A stretch of DNA of 64,000 nt. Origin: Aquibium microcysteis. GTDB lineage: Bacteria > Pseudomonadota > Alphaproteobacteria > Rhizobiales > Rhizobiaceae. The stretch's first letter is position 1. Every line of letters begins with the position of its first letter. The notes below the pieces were generated by a model. The model was not told the origin of the DNA. It made no database searches and was given only the letters and a program-made list of their open reading frames with translations. Below are positions 8,084-17,694 of this stretch, piece by piece. The position numbers were made by a program, and so were the translations under genes. The stretch spans positions 5,508,001-5,572,000 of the forward strand of contig NZ_CP061080.1 in NCBI RefSeq assembly GCF_014495845.1, written 5' to 3'.

Positions 8084-9253
8084 ATGACGCCCGAGACCGC
8101 CGCGCCGCAACGCTACGCCATCGCCGGACTGATCGCCATGGCGGCGGCCATGGGCATCGGCCGCTTCGTCTACACGCCCATCCTGCCCGGCATGATGGAG
8201 GGGCTCTCCATGAGCGTCTCCGATGCCGGGCTGATCGCGTCGGCCAACTATCTCGGCTATCTCGTCGGCGCGCTTCTGGCGGCCGGCGGCTGGGCCCACG
8301 GGATGGACCGCCGGCTCATGCTGGCGGGCCTCTGCGTGAACTGCCTCCTTCTCGCCGTCATGGGTCTGTCGGACACCCTGCCGGCCTTCCTCGTGCTGCG
8401 CTTCCTCGCGGGCGTCGCCAGCGCCTTCGTCATGGTCTTCATGAGCTCGATCGTGTTCTCGCGGCTGGCCGCCGCCGGCCGCTCCGACCTCCAGGCGCTG
8501 CATTTCGGCGGCGTCGGCGGCGGCATCGCGCTGTCGGCCCTGCTCACGGCCAGCCTTCATCTGGCCGATGCCGGGTGGCGCGCGGCCTGGCTCGGTGCCG
8601 CGGTCGTCTCGCTCGTCGCCTTCTCGGTCGTCTATCTGATGGCCACGGGCGGTCCGGTGCAGGCCGGCGGCGCCGCGGCGGCCGTGCGCGAGCCGGCCCT
8701 GCCCAGGAGCCCGGCGCTGACCAGGCTCATCCTCGCCTACGGCTTCTTCGGCGCCGGCTACATCGTCACCGCAACCTTCCTCGTGGCGATCGTGCGCCAG
8801 GGCGGCCAGGCGCCGCTGTTCGAATCGACCGTCTGGCTGGTCACGGGGCTCGCCGCCGCGCCGTCGGTCTGGCTCTGGGGCAAGGTCGTGCGGCGCGTCG
8901 GCCTCACCGCCACCTTCGCGGTGGGGTGCCTGGTCGAAGCCGTCGGCGTGCTGGCCAGCGTCGCGATCCCCGGTCCGTCCGGGCCGGTCATCGGCGGAAT
9001 CCTGCTCGGCGGGACCTTCGTGGCCATCACCGCCTACGGGCTCCAGGCCGGCCGCCGGCTCGCCCAGGCCGCGCCGCGCCGGGCGCTCGCCGTCATGACG
9101 GCCGCCTTCGGCACCGGCCAGATCCTCGGTCCGATCCTGGCGGGCTACGGCGCCGACTGGAGCGGCAGCTTCGCGGCGCCTTCCGTCGGCGCGGCGATCG
9201 TGCTCGTCGCCGCTGCCGTCATCGCCTGGGCGGGCGAGCGCCGGGCCGGCTGA
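8084..9253 (+). CDS. YbfB/YjiJ family MFS transporter
   Basis: A 389-residue major facilitator protein with 12 predicted membrane helices. The start AAAMGIGRFVYTPILPGM is the hallmark of the YbfB/YjiJ (MFS_4) family, and the loop HGMDRRLMLAG after helix 2 corresponds to MFS motif A. Substrates of the family are not established; an export function is usually assumed. It lies 79 bp after the BCCT gene on the same strand and may be cotranscribed, but a functional link is not evident. Confidence 0.9.
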   Translation: MTPETAAPQRYAIAGLIAMAAAMGIGRFVYTPILPGMMEGLSMSVSDAGLIASANYLGYLVGALLAAGGWAHGMDRRLMLAGLCVNCLLLAVMGLSDTLPAFLVLRFLAGVASAFVMVFMSSIVFSRLAAAGRSDLQALHFGGVGGGIALSALLTASLHLADAGWRAAWLGAAVVSLVAFSVVYLMATGGPVQAGGAAAAVREPALPRSPALTRLILAYGFFGAGYIVTATFLVAIVRQGGQAPLFESTVWLVTGLAAAPSVWLWGKVVRRVGLTATFAVGCLVEAVGVLASVAIPGPSGPVIGGILLGGTFVAITAYGLQAGRRLAQAAPRRALAVMTAAFGTGQILGPILAGYGADWSGSFAAPSVGAAIVLVAAAVIAWAGERRAG

Positions 9254-9393
9254 GCCGCCACGCGCGCGGCGATTCCCACCAAACTGTAACTTGCGCCGCA
9301 CGGAAAGACGGCTATCGATGGATGGCCACCGGTCGTCCGGGCGGTGGCATCCCTCCCTCCGGCCGCCGGACAGCCCATCCGAGGTTTTCCGCC

Positions 9394-10671
9394 GTGTTCG
9401 TTTCCTTCTTTCCGAAGCCGAAGCTGTTCTTTCTGTTCGCTCTGGGCTGGAGCGTGGTCCTCGTCCTGGTGTGGTTTGCAGGCGGCGAGCGGCTCGGCGA
9501 ACTCCTCGGCGTCGCCCAGCCCGCGCCGGATGCGCCGCCGATCATCAGTCCCGCCCGTTTCCTCCAGCCGCATTTCCTCTGGTTCTACGGCTATTTCGCT
9601 GCTGGCATCCTCGTCTTCTACGCCGTCTGGCGCATCGTCGCGCCGCATCCATGGGAGCGCTGGTCGATCCTCGGCTCCGGCCTGATCGTCATCGTCACCC
9701 ATTTCAACGTCCAGATCAGCGTTGCCCTGAACGAATGGCGCGGCGTCTTCTACGACATGGTGCAGCGCGCGCTGGGCACGCCAGGCTCGGTCTCGAGCGC
9801 CGATCTCTATCTCGGCGTCGCCCAGTTCCTGACGCTGGCGCTGGTCGGCATCACGGTCGCGGTGCTCAACGTCTTCTTCATCCGCCACTACATCTTCCGC
9901 TGGCGCACGGCCATGAACGACTTCTTCGTCTCGCACTGGGGGCGGCTGCGCAGCATCGAGGGCGCCTCGCAGCGCGTGCAGGAAGACACCATGCGGTTCT
10001 CCTCCACCATGCAGGGGCTCGGCGTCAGCCTGATCGACGCGATCATGACGCTGATCGCCTTCCTGCCCATCCTCTACGGCCTGTCGGCGAACGTCACCCA
10101 TCTGCCCTTCATCGGCGAAATCCCGGCGCCCCTGATGACGGCGGCCATCGCCTGGGCGCTGTTCGGAACGCTGCTGCTCGCCGTCGTCGGCATCAGGCTG
10201 CCGGGCCTCGAGTTCAGGAACCAGCGCGTCGAGGCCGCCTTCCGCAAGGAACTGGTCTATGGCGAGGACGACCCGAACCGGGCCCAGCCGATCACCCTGT
10301 CGGAGCTGTTCGCCAACGTCCGCAAGAACTACTTCACCCTCTATGCGCACTACGTCTATTTCGACGTCGCCCGCTATCTCTATCTCCAGGCGGATGCCGT
10401 CTTCGCCACTTTCATCATGGTCCCGACCATCGCCGTCGGCACGATCACGCTGGGCGTCTTCCAGCAGACCGTCTCGGCCTTCACGCAGGTCACCAATTCG
10501 TTTCAGTACCTGGTGAGTTCCTGGCCGACGATCGTCGAGCTCCTCTCGGTCTACAAGCGCCTGCGCGCCTTCGAGGCCGTGCTGGAGGGCGGGGAACTGC
10601 CCGATATCGACCGCCGCTACCTCGAGCGCGAACAGGCGGGGGTCGCGCCGCAGGACCAGCCGGCGGCGTGA
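9394..10671 (+). CDS. bacA: SbmA/BacA-like peptide and long-chain fatty acid transporter
   Basis: A 425-residue inner-membrane protein that matches the SbmA/BacA family through its length, its seven or so hydrophobic helices, an early MVQRAL after ALNEWRGVFYD, RWRTAMNDFF, and the C-terminal STMQ...FATFIMVP...NSFQYLVSSW pattern. The family is proton-driven, lacks an ATPase domain, imports proline-rich and NCR peptides, and in rhizobia and Brucella affects very-long-chain fatty acid lipid A. The GTG at 9394 with GAGG 10 nt upstream is preferred because homologues start at this FFPKPKLFF segment; an ATG at 9322 would add 24 residues. An additional ABC-fused homologue elsewhere cannot be excluded. 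Confidence 0.85.
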   Translation: MFVSFFPKPKLFFLFALGWSVVLVLVWFAGGERLGELLGVAQPAPDAPPIISPARFLQPHFLWFYGYFAAGILVFYAVWRIVAPHPWERWSILGSGLIVIVTHFNVQISVALNEWRGVFYDMVQRALGTPGSVSSADLYLGVAQFLTLALVGITVAVLNVFFIRHYIFRWRTAMNDFFVSHWGRLRSIEGASQRVQEDTMRFSSTMQGLGVSLIDAIMTLIAFLPILYGLSANVTHLPFIGEIPAPLMTAAIAWALFGTLLLAVVGIRLPGLEFRNQRVEAAFRKELVYGEDDPNRAQPITLSELFANVRKNYFTLYAHYVYFDVARYLYLQADAVFATFIMVPTIAVGTITLGVFQQTVSAFTQVTNSFQYLVSSWPTIVELLSVYKRLRAFEAVLEGGELPDIDRRYLEREQAGVAPQDQPAA

Positions 10672-10692
10672 TTTGCCGGCAGGCGGGCGCCG

Positions 10693-11667
10693 TCAGCCGT
10701 CGGCGCCCTCGCCGAGGCGGCGGTTCAGGTCCTCGTAGCTGATGCAGTCGACGTCGGGCATCACGCAGACCTCCTCGGCGAAGCGCTCCAGCGCGCGCCA
10801 GTAGGCGCCGCCGTTCATCAGCGTGAAGTGGTAGCCGATCTGCAGCGGGATGCGCCGGCCGTCGTGCTGCTCGTCGAAGGCCGCCTTGAAGGCCTTGTAG
10901 GCCCGCTCCGCGAACCGGCCGTCGCGGTCCTCGGTCTCCTCGGCGTTCGAATGGCGGGCGAACAGGTTGTAGTCCATGGCGATCACCGGCCGCGCGGCGG
11001 GTCCCTCCGGCACCATCGGCAGGGCGAAGCGGCGCAGGCCGTCCTGCATCGGGGCCGTCGCCGGACCCTTCGAGACGCCGCTCGCGTCGTAGTCCATGCC
11101 CGCCTCGCCCAGCGCCTGGAACAGGGCCTCGCTGGTCGACAGATAGGGCGCGCGAAAGCCGCGGATGTCGTCTTCGACCAAGGCCCGCCAGCCCTCCGGC
11201 TCGCCCTCGATGCCGTTGATCGCGTAGGCGTCGCGCACGATGCGGGTGAAGGCGGCGAACTCCGTCGTCCAGTCGGCCACGGACCAGTCCTTGCCGTCGA
11301 AATGGCCGCAGCCGTGGCTGGCGATCTCGTGGCCCTCCTGGCGCGCGGCCCAGATCTCGCCGAGCCGCTCGGCCACTTCCTCCGTCGAGCCGCCGAAGCC
11401 GACGTTCGAACGTCCCGGCCGGTGCGCCGGCCCCTGGTAGAGCGCGCGGTGCTCGGGCGACAGCAGGTAGACGCAGGACAGGAAATAGGTGAAGCGCGCC
11501 CCGGTCCGCTCGGCCAGCGCCCGGCTTCGCTTCCACTGCGCCACGTGCTGCGCCCCGTCGAAGGAGATGACCACCACCTGACGCGGCTCGGCCATGTCGG
11601 CCGCGGGGGCGGACGCCGTCGAGGCGAGCAGCGGAACGGACAGGAGGAGACGTCGGGTCAGGAGCAT
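10693..11667 (-). CDS. secreted polysaccharide deacetylase (NodB-like) family protein
   Basis: A 324-residue protein with an N-terminal signal sequence (RRLLLSVPLLASTASAPA, cleavage near 21-23). The NodB-type fold is shown by the first motif ISFDGAQ with Asp37, the second motif SHGCGHF with His118 and His122 as metal ligands, and FRAPYLS as motif 3. The usual SFDDG second aspartate is replaced by Gly-Ala, so the first motif is atypical. It is predicted to act in the periplasm on N-acetylated sugar polymers or peptidoglycan. The ATG at 11667 is chosen from the signal peptide; upstream in-frame sequence is non-hydrophobic. Confidence 0.82.
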   Translation of the reverse strand: MLLTRRLLLSVPLLASTASAPAADMAEPRQVVVISFDGAQHVAQWKRSRALAERTGARFTYFLSCVYLLSPEHRALYQGPAHRPGRSNVGFGGSTEEVAERLGEIWAARQEGHEIASHGCGHFDGKDWSVADWTTEFAAFTRIVRDAYAINGIEGEPEGWRALVEDDIRGFRAPYLSTSEALFQALGEAGMDYDASGVSKGPATAPMQDGLRRFALPMVPEGPAARPVIAMDYNLFARHSNAEETEDRDGRFAERAYKAFKAAFDEQHDGRRIPLQIGYHFTLMNGGAYWRALERFAEEVCVMPDVDCISYEDLNRRLGEGADG

Positions 11668-11807
11668 GCGCGGAGACGATTCGGGCGGCAGGGGAGGAGG
11701 TGGAGAGGTCGCCCGCAATTGTGGCGAGCATGCGATGGCGGAGGAATTGCAGTTCCAAACCCGGGACGGGCGCGATAGGTTCCGCCGCAGGCACCCTGGG
11801 GGCACCG

Positions 11808-12383
11808 ATGGTCGTACTCGTTCTTGGACTGATCCTCTTTCTCGGCATCCACTCCGTCCGCATCGTCGCCCCCGGCTGGCGCGACGCCAGGGCGGCTTCG
11901 ATGGGCAATGGCTGGCGGGGGCTCTATTCGGTCGTCTCGGCCGTCGGCCTCGTCCTCATCGTCTGGGGCTATGCGCTGGCCTGGCCGGAAAGCCCCGTCC
12001 TCTACGAGCCGCCGGTCTGGACGAAGCACCTCGCCGCCCTGCTGATGCTGTTTGCCCTGATCGCGCTCGCCGTCAGCCAGCTGCCCGGCGGCCGGCTGAA
12101 GAAGATGCTGAAGCATCCCATGCTGCTGTCGGTGAAGATCTGGGCCTTCGCCCATCTGCTCGCCAATGGCGAGCTCGCCTCGATCCTGCTGTTCGGCGGC
12201 TTCCTCGCCTGGGCGGTCGTCGACCGCATCTCGCTCAAGCGCCGCGGCGACATGGGCCCGGCCGTCGCCGGACCGGTGGTCTGGGACGTCGCGGCGGTCG
12301 CTCTCGGCGTCGTCCTCTACGTGCTCCTGGTCTCCGGTCTGCATCTGTGGCTCTTCGGCGCCGATCCGCTGGCGCGCGGCTGA
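11808..12383 (+). CDS. NnrU family membrane protein
   Basis: A 191-residue integral membrane protein with about five or six helices. It matches NnrU through LILFLGIHSVRI at the start, VVSAVGLVLIVWGYA, and the HPMLLSVKIWAFAHLLANG segment with its conserved histidines. NnrU genes were named from denitrification clusters, and the family is related to isoprenylcysteine methyltransferase-like membrane proteins. No denitrification gene is in this window, so a link to nitric oxide metabolism is only by name. The ATG at 11808 begins directly at the first helix. Confidence 0.85.
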   Translation: MVVLVLGLILFLGIHSVRIVAPGWRDARAASMGNGWRGLYSVVSAVGLVLIVWGYALAWPESPVLYEPPVWTKHLAALLMLFALIALAVSQLPGGRLKKMLKHPMLLSVKIWAFAHLLANGELASILLFGGFLAWAVVDRISLKRRGDMGPAVAGPVVWDVAAVALGVVLYVLLVSGLHLWLFGADPLARG

Positions 12384-12492
12384 AGGCGGATATTTGCCGG
12401 TTGGCCTTCCATACGCCCGATTTTCGGATAAAAGGCGCAGGAACGAGAGCCCCGTCCGCCGGACGGGCGACAGATTGACGGTACTGGGTTCG

Positions 12493-13158
12493 ATGTCCGA
12501 CGACAGTTTCATCCGCGAGGTCAACGAGGAGATTCGCCAGGATCAGGCGAAGGCGCTCTGGGACCGTTTCGGACCCATCGCCATAGCGCTGGCGCTCGTC
12601 GTCGTGCTGGCCACCGCCGCCTGGGTGGCCTGGGACTACTGGGCGACGAGCCGCGCCAACGCATCCGGCGACCGCTACTCGCAGGCGCTCGTGCTGGCCG
12701 GCCAGGACAAGCCGGACGAGGCGCTGGCCGCGCTGGAGGCGCTGCAGGCCGACGGCTACGGCGCCTATCCCGTCCTGGCCCGCATGCGCGCCGCGACCGT
12801 TCTCGACGCCAGGGGCGACAAGGCCGCCGCCGTCGCCGCCTTCGATGCCGTGGCCGCCGACGGTTCCGTCGACGCGCCGGTCCGCGACATGGCGCGCCTG
12901 CGCGCCGGCCTCATCCTGGTCGACAGCGGCTCCTATGCCGACGTCTCGTCGCGTGTCGAGACGCTGGCGGCCGACACCAACCCGCTGCGCCACTCCGCGC
13001 GCGAGGCGCTCGGCCTCTCCGCCTGGAAGGAAGGTCGCGGCAGCGACGCTCTGACCCTCTTCGAGCAGATCTCCGCCGACGAGCTCGCGCCGCGCAACCT
13101 GCGCGAACGCGCCACCCTGATGTCCGAACTGATCCGCGGTTCGGGCGATGCGTCCTAG
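12493..13158 (+). CDS. YfgM-like tetratricopeptide membrane protein
   Basis: A 221-residue protein with a short cytoplasmic N terminus, one transmembrane helix (about 28-50, PIAIALALVVVLATAAWVAW) and a periplasmic helical-repeat domain of TPR_21 type. This layout and its position 9 nt upstream of der match YfgM of the yfgM-bamB-der cluster in other proteobacteria, where YfgM is an ancillary chaperone partner of the Sec translocon. BamB itself is not present here between the two genes, which is common in alphaproteobacteria. The ATG at 12493 is chosen because the conserved SDDSFIREVNEE begins there. Confidence 0.85.
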   Translation: MSDDSFIREVNEEIRQDQAKALWDRFGPIAIALALVVVLATAAWVAWDYWATSRANASGDRYSQALVLAGQDKPDEALAALEALQADGYGAYPVLARMRAATVLDARGDKAAAVAAFDAVAADGSVDAPVRDMARLRAGLILVDSGSYADVSSRVETLAADTNPLRHSAREALGLSAWKEGRGSDALTLFEQISADELAPRNLRERATLMSELIRGSGDAS

Positions 13159-13167
13159 CGCGGCACC

Positions 13168-14604
13168 ATGACCTTCAAGATCGCGATCGTCGGCCGGCCC
13201 AACGTCGGCAAATCCACGCTTTTCAACCGGCTCGCCGGAAAGAAGCTCGCCCTGGTCGACGATACGCCCGGCGTCACGCGCGATCGCCGCATCCACGACG
13301 CCAAACTCTACGATCTGCGCTTCGAGGTCATCGACACCGCCGGTTTCGAGGAGGCCGCCGCCGCCACGCTCGAAGGCCGCATGCGGGCCCAGACCGAGCT
13401 CGCGGTCGCCGAGGCCGACCTGATCCTGTTCATGATGGACGCCAAGGCGGGGCTCACCCCCAACGACCGCGCCTTCGCCGACATCGTGCGCCGCGCCGGC
13501 AAGCCGGTCGTCCTCGTCGCCAACAAGGCGGAGGCGCGCGGCGCACAGGGCGGCATGCTGGAGAGCTGGGAACTCGGCCTCGGCGAGCCGATCCCGATCT
13601 CGGCCGAGCACGGCCAGGGCATGCCCGACCTGCGCGAGGCGATCGTCGCCGCCCTCGGCGAGGAGCGCGTCTTCCCGCCGGACGAGGAGGAGACGCCGGA
13701 ACCCTCGGCGGCCGAAGCCCTCGTCGGCGAGGACATCGCCGATCCGGATGCCGAGGAAATCCCAGCCTACGATCCGACGAAGCCGCTCAGGATCGCCGTG
13801 ATCGGCCGGCCCAATGCCGGCAAGTCGACGCTGATCAACGCGCTCGTCGGCGAGGAACGACTGCTCACCGGTCCCGAGGCCGGCATCACCCGCGATTCGA
13901 TCTCGGTCGACTGGGAATGGCGCGGCCGCCGGATCAAGCTGTTCGACACCGCCGGCATGCGCCGCAAGTCGAAGGTGCAGGAGAAGCTCGAGCGCCTCTC
14001 GGTCGCCGACGGCCTCCGCGCCATCCGCTTCGCCGAGGTGGTCATCATCGTGCTGGACGCCACGATCCCCTTCGAGAAGCAGGACCTGCAGCTCGCCGAC
14101 CTCGTCATCCGCGAGGGCAGGGCGGCCGTCATCGCCTTCAACAAGTGGGACCTGATCGACAATCCGCAGGAACTGCTGGCCGAACTGCGCGAGAAGACCG
14201 AGCGCCTGCTGCCGCAGGTGCGCGGCATCCGCGCCGTCACCGTCTCGGCCGAGACCGGGCGCGGCCTCGACCGGCTGATGGAGGCGATCGCCTCGACCCA
14301 CGAGGTCTGGAACAGGCGCATCTCCACCGGCCGCCTCAACCGCTGGCTGGAGGGCGTGCTCGCGCACCACCCGCCCCCGGCGGTGGCCGGGCGCCGCCTC
14401 AAGATCAAGTATCTCACCCAGGTGAAGGCGCGGCCGCCGGGCTTCGTCATCTCCTGCTCGCGGCCGGACGCCATGCCGCAGTCCTATATCCGCTACCTGA
14501 CGAACGGGCTGCGCGAGAGCTTCGAGATGCCCGGCGTTCCGATCCGCATCATGCTGCGCGCGCCCGAGAATCCCTATGCGGGCAAGGCCAGGCAGGCACG
14601 CTGA
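13168..14604 (+). CDS. der: ribosome biogenesis GTPase Der (EngA)
   Basis: A 478-residue double GTPase required for assembly of the 50S ribosomal subunit. The first G domain has GRPNVGKST (8-16), DTAGFEE and NKAE. An acidic linker (near 170-205, [13 protein letters not shown]) leads to the second G domain with [19 protein letters not shown] and NKWD. The C-terminal KH-like domain ends with a basic tail. The length is typical of Rhizobiales Der. It follows the YfgM-like gene by 9 nt and is probably cotranscribed with it. Confidence 0.97.
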   Translation: MTFKIAIVGRPNVGKSTLFNRLAGKKLALVDDTPGVTRDRRIHDAKLYDLRFEVIDTAGFEEAAAATLEGRMRAQTELAVAEADLILFMMDAKAGLTPNDRAFADIVRRAGKPVVLVANKAEARGAQGGMLESWELGLGEPIPISAEHGQGMPDLREAIVAALGEERVFPPDEEETPEPSAAEALVGEDIADPDAEEIPAYDPTKPLRIAVIGRPNAGKSTLINALVGEERLLTGPEAGITRDSISVDWEWRGRRIKLFDTAGMRRKSKVQEKLERLSVADGLRAIRFAEVVIIVLDATIPFEKQDLQLADLVIREGRAAVIAFNKWDLIDNPQELLAELREKTERLLPQVRGIRAVTVSAETGRGLDRLMEAIASTHEVWNRRISTGRLNRWLEGVLAHHPPPAVAGRRLKIKYLTQVKARPPGFVISCSRPDAMPQSYIRYLTNGLRESFEMPGVPIRIMLRAPENPYAGKARQAR

Positions 14605-14729
14605 GCGCGACGTCCCCCTCCGGTGGACAACCGCCGGCATGCCACACTGCCGCCGTTAACCGTCCTTCAAGGTTAATGCAGCATTGTCACTCTCCATGTC
14701 GTTCGAGTGGCGTCCTGGAGAGTAACCCG

Positions 14730-15917
14730 GTGAAACCAGTATCCGAATCGCGGCGAGGCATCGCCCCGCCCCGCAAGTCTTCCTTGATGTCCGTTCTCCT
14801 CGTCGGCGCCGGCTTCCTCCTCGGCTTCCCGACCGTCGTCGCCTACCCGGACATGGCGAGCTACGTCGCCGGCACCGAGGCGCCCGCCGTCCGCTGGGGC
14901 GCGGTCCTGGAGAAGTCGGTCGCGGGTTCGGTCCATGCGGCCGAGATGCGCTTCGTCGATTCCACGGTCACAGGCGCCGTTTCGGGTTCGGGAATGAACG
15001 CCGAGGGCGTCGGTGCGGTCGCGTTCCGCACGAAGAACGGGTCCCCCGCCGAGACGCCCGACGAGGATCGTGTCAATCGCGCCGAGAAGCGCGGCCGTAT
15101 CGTCAACGTCGCGCCCGTCGCGCCGCCGAAATCCTTCAATGCCGGTTCGGTCTTCAAGCGGACGTCGCTGCTGATCCACCCGACCATCGGCGGCGAGGAG
15201 GTCGTCATGGCCTTCGACCGCCCGAAGATCCTGGGCAAGGAGATCGACATCGCGGCCGCCTTCCACCCGCGCGTCGACCGCAAGCCGGATCCGGCGGTGC
15301 CGGCGATGCTGGCGAGCCTCGTCACCAACGACAAGCCCGACATCCTGGCCACCGCCTATGCGCCGGCCGCGCCCGACTACGCCGAGCTCTCGCCCTTCGC
15401 CACGCTCCTCAAGGGCGAGGCCGACCCCGACGAGGGCCGCTTCATTCCGCCGATGGGCGAGGGCGACCATGCCTGGATGAAGAAGCCGCTGCCGCCGGAG
15501 GTGTTCTCCGACGCCGAGCAGAAGTGCCTGACGGCCGGCGTCTACTTCGAGGCGCGCGGCGAGAACCTGAAGGGCCAGGCGGCCGTGGCGCAGGTCATCC
15601 TCAACCGTGTCCGCAACCCCGCCTATCCGGACAGCATCTGCGGCGTCGTCTATCAGAACGACCACTGGCGCAACCGCTGCCAGTTCTCCTTCGCCTGCGA
15701 CGGCATCCGCGACCGTGTGGCGAGCCCCTCGCACTGGGCCATGGCCCGCGACGTGGCCATGGCCGTCACCGCCGGAAAGATCTTCATTCCCGAGGTCGGC
15801 TCCTCCACCCACTACCATGCCACCTACGTCCATCCGCGCTGGGCGGGCACCATGGAGAAGATGAAGAAGATCGGTCTCCACGTCTTCTACCGGACCCATG
15901 GCGGCGGCTGGAACTGA
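14730..15917 (+). CDS. cell wall hydrolase, SleB family
   Basis: A 395-residue envelope protein. An N-terminal hydrophobic anchor or signal (about 20-40, SLMSVLLVGAGFLLGF) is followed by a long low-complexity Ala/Pro region and a C-terminal Hydrolase_2 (SleB) domain from about 265, with YFEARGE carrying the presumed catalytic Glu near 275, AVAQVILNRV, and a CQFSFACDG cysteine pair. It is expected to cleave peptidoglycan glycan strands in the periplasm; the family has spore and non-spore members. The GTG at 14730 has TGGAGAG upstream; an ATG at 14787 is an alternative. Inverted TTAACC/GGTTAA half-sites lie at 14656-14676. Confidence 0.85.
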   Translation: MKPVSESRRGIAPPRKSSLMSVLLVGAGFLLGFPTVVAYPDMASYVAGTEAPAVRWGAVLEKSVAGSVHAAEMRFVDSTVTGAVSGSGMNAEGVGAVAFRTKNGSPAETPDEDRVNRAEKRGRIVNVAPVAPPKSFNAGSVFKRTSLLIHPTIGGEEVVMAFDRPKILGKEIDIAAAFHPRVDRKPDPAVPAMLASLVTNDKPDILATAYAPAAPDYAELSPFATLLKGEADPDEGRFIPPMGEGDHAWMKKPLPPEVFSDAEQKCLTAGVYFEARGENLKGQAAVAQVILNRVRNPAYPDSICGVVYQNDHWRNRCQFSFACDGIRDRVASPSHWAMARDVAMAVTAGKIFIPEVGSSTHYHATYVHPRWAGTMEKMKKIGLHVFYRTHGGGWN

Positions 15918-16048
15918 GCCCGCGGCCGCCCTTGCGGGTGCGGATTCGGCACATCGGCGGGCAAGAAGCGGGCGGACGTTCTGTCGCAGCCCGCTAATTC
16001 ATTGAATTTCAATATCATTTCCCATGTGGAATGGGGACGTTCATCGGC

Positions 16049-16077
16049 TTGACTGCCCGGACGCCCCTCACTATGGT
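16049..16077 (+). promoter_or_regulatory. putative promoter of the F0 ATP synthase operon
   Basis: TTGACT (16049-16054) and TATGGT (16072-16077) with a 17-nt spacer lie about 60 bp upstream of atpI and are the best sigma70-like match in the 220-bp gap. No other gene or structure was seen in this gap. Confidence 0.55.
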
Positions 16078-16137
16078 GCGCCCGACTTTGAAGCGGGCAG
16101 TCCGTGCAGGATTGACCGGGCAGGAGGTTGGATCGCC

Positions 16138-16539
16138 ATGTCGAAGAGGCCAGGCGAGACCGGCGGAACCGGCCCCGGACAGGACGGCGAGGGAAATGCC
16201 CGGTCGGACGATCTCGAACGCAGGCGCAGGGAACTCGACGCGGCCTTGAAGGCGCGCCGCCCGGCGGTGAGCGGGAAGGAACCGTCCGCGACCGGCGGAA
16301 TGGCCGGCGTCGGCAACGCCATGCGACTGTCCAGCGAGTTCATCGCTGGCATCGTGGTGGGTGCGGCGCTCGGATGGGCCGTCGACTACTATGCGGGAAC
16401 CTCGCCCTTCGGGCTCGTGGTGTTCCTGCTGATCGGATTTGCCGCCGGTGTGGTGAACGCTCTGCGTTCGGCCGGCATGATGGCGGAATTCGGAGCCCGG
16501 AAGTCCGAAGGGGACGACCAGGGGTCCGGCAGGAAATAG
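16138..16539 (+). CDS. atpI: ATP synthase assembly protein AtpI/AtpZ family
   Basis: A 133-residue protein with a polar, charged N-terminal half and two membrane helices (about 66-83 SEFIAGIVVGAALGWAVD and 90-110), the layout of the AtpI (AtpZ-like) subunit that assists c-ring assembly and is the first gene of F0 operons. The ATG at 16138 follows AGGAGG with normal spacing. It sits 39 nt upstream of atpB in the same orientation. Confidence 0.9.
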   Translation: MSKRPGETGGTGPGQDGEGNARSDDLERRRRELDAALKARRPAVSGKEPSATGGMAGVGNAMRLSSEFIAGIVVGAALGWAVDYYAGTSPFGLVVFLLIGFAAGVVNALRSAGMMAEFGARKSEGDDQGSGRK

Positions 16540-16578
16540 GCGGCGCTGCGGCGCCCGAACGGCAAGGCGGGGTACACG

Positions 16579-17331
16579 GTGGCCAACGATCCTATCCACC
16601 AGTTCCAGATCCAGAATTGGGTGCCGATCGAGATCGGCGGCCTCGATTTCTCGTTCACCAACTCCTCGGCCTTCATGGTCGCGTCGGCGGTGGGCGCGGG
16701 TGCCTTCCTGTTCCTGTCGACCGCCAACCGCGGCCTGGTGCCGAGCCGCATGCAGTCGATCGCCGAGATCTCCTACGAGTTCGTCGCCAACATGCTGCGC
16801 GACGCGGCCGGCTCGCACGGCATGAAGTTCTTCCCCTTCGTCTTCTCGCTGTTCATGTTCGTGCTGTTCGCCAACCTGTTCGGCATGTTCCCCTACTTCT
16901 TCACCGTGACCAGCCACATCATCGTCACCTTCGCGCTGGCGATGCTCGTCATCGGCACGGTCATCGTCTACGGCTTCATGAAGCACGGCCTGGGCTTCCT
17001 GAAGCTCTTCGTGCCGAGCGGCGTGCCCGGCATGCTCGTTCCGCTCATCGTCGCGATCGAGGTGGTCTCGTTCCTCTCGCGGCCGATCAGCCTCTCGGTC
17101 CGTCTCTTCGCCAACATGCTGGCCGGTCACATCACGCTCAAGGTCTTCGCCGGATTCGTCGTGTCGATGAGTTCGATGGGCGCGCTCGGCATCGCCGGGT
17201 CCATCCTGCCGCTCGCCATGACGGTGGCGCTGACCGGTCTCGAATTCCTCGTCGCGTTCCTGCAGGCCTACGTCTTCGCGGTGCTGACCTGCATGTATCT
17301 CAACGACGCGCTCCACCCGGGCGGACACTGA
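16579..17331 (+). CDS. atpB: F0F1 ATP synthase subunit a
   Basis: A 250-residue inner-membrane subunit a. The key proton-path arginine lies in the [17 protein letters not shown] segment of the fourth helix, and the last helix carries the [13 protein letters not shown] segment with the conserved Gln. The GTG start at 16579 precedes the typical ANDPIHQF. Together with the c ring it forms the proton half-channels. Confidence 0.97.
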   Translation: MANDPIHQFQIQNWVPIEIGGLDFSFTNSSAFMVASAVGAGAFLFLSTANRGLVPSRMQSIAEISYEFVANMLRDAAGSHGMKFFPFVFSLFMFVLFANLFGMFPYFFTVTSHIIVTFALAMLVIGTVIVYGFMKHGLGFLKLFVPSGVPGMLVPLIVAIEVVSFLSRPISLSVRLFANMLAGHITLKVFAGFVVSMSSMGALGIAGSILPLAMTVALTGLEFLVAFLQAYVFAVLTCMYLNDALHPGGH

Positions 17332-17395
17332 GTTCCGGCGGCCTGCCGCCGCGGCAACCAAACCTCATCTCAAGGCTTCAACAAGGAGATCTTTC

Positions 17396-17620
17396 ATGGA
17401 AGTAGAAGCAGCAAAGGCGCTCGGCGCCGGCATCGCCTGCCTCGGCATGGCGGGCACGGCGCTCGGCCTCGGCAACATCTTCGGCAGCTACCTCTCGGGC
17501 GCGCTGCGCAACCCGTCGGCCGCCGACAGCCAGTTCGGCCGTCTGGTGTTCGGCTTCGCCGTGACGGAAGCGCTCGGCATCTTCTCCCTTCTCATCGCGC
17601 TGCTCCTGCTCTTCACGTAA
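17396..17620 (+). CDS. atpE: F0F1 ATP synthase subunit c
   Basis: A 74-residue two-helix hairpin. The polar loop has R38-N39-P40 and the proton-carrying carboxylate is Glu58 in the second helix (VTEALGIF). Glycine-rich AGIACLGMAGTALGLGNIFG packs the ring. AAGGAG precedes the ATG. The size and Glu in place of Asp are normal for alphaproteobacteria. Confidence 0.97.
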   Translation: MEVEAAKALGAGIACLGMAGTALGLGNIFGSYLSGALRNPSAADSQFGRLVFGFAVTEALGIFSLLIALLLLFT

Positions 17621-17694
17621 GATCCGGCGTCACGCACGAGCAGGGTCGTCCGGCCGCGGCAGTCGCGGCCGGCTGTATTTGACAGGATGCGCTG

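Noticed and set aside
14656..14676. CtrA-type binding site ahead of the SleB-like gene
   Set aside because: TTAACC and GGTTAA half-sites are separated by 9 nt rather than the TTAA-N7-TTAA of the consensus; could be chance.
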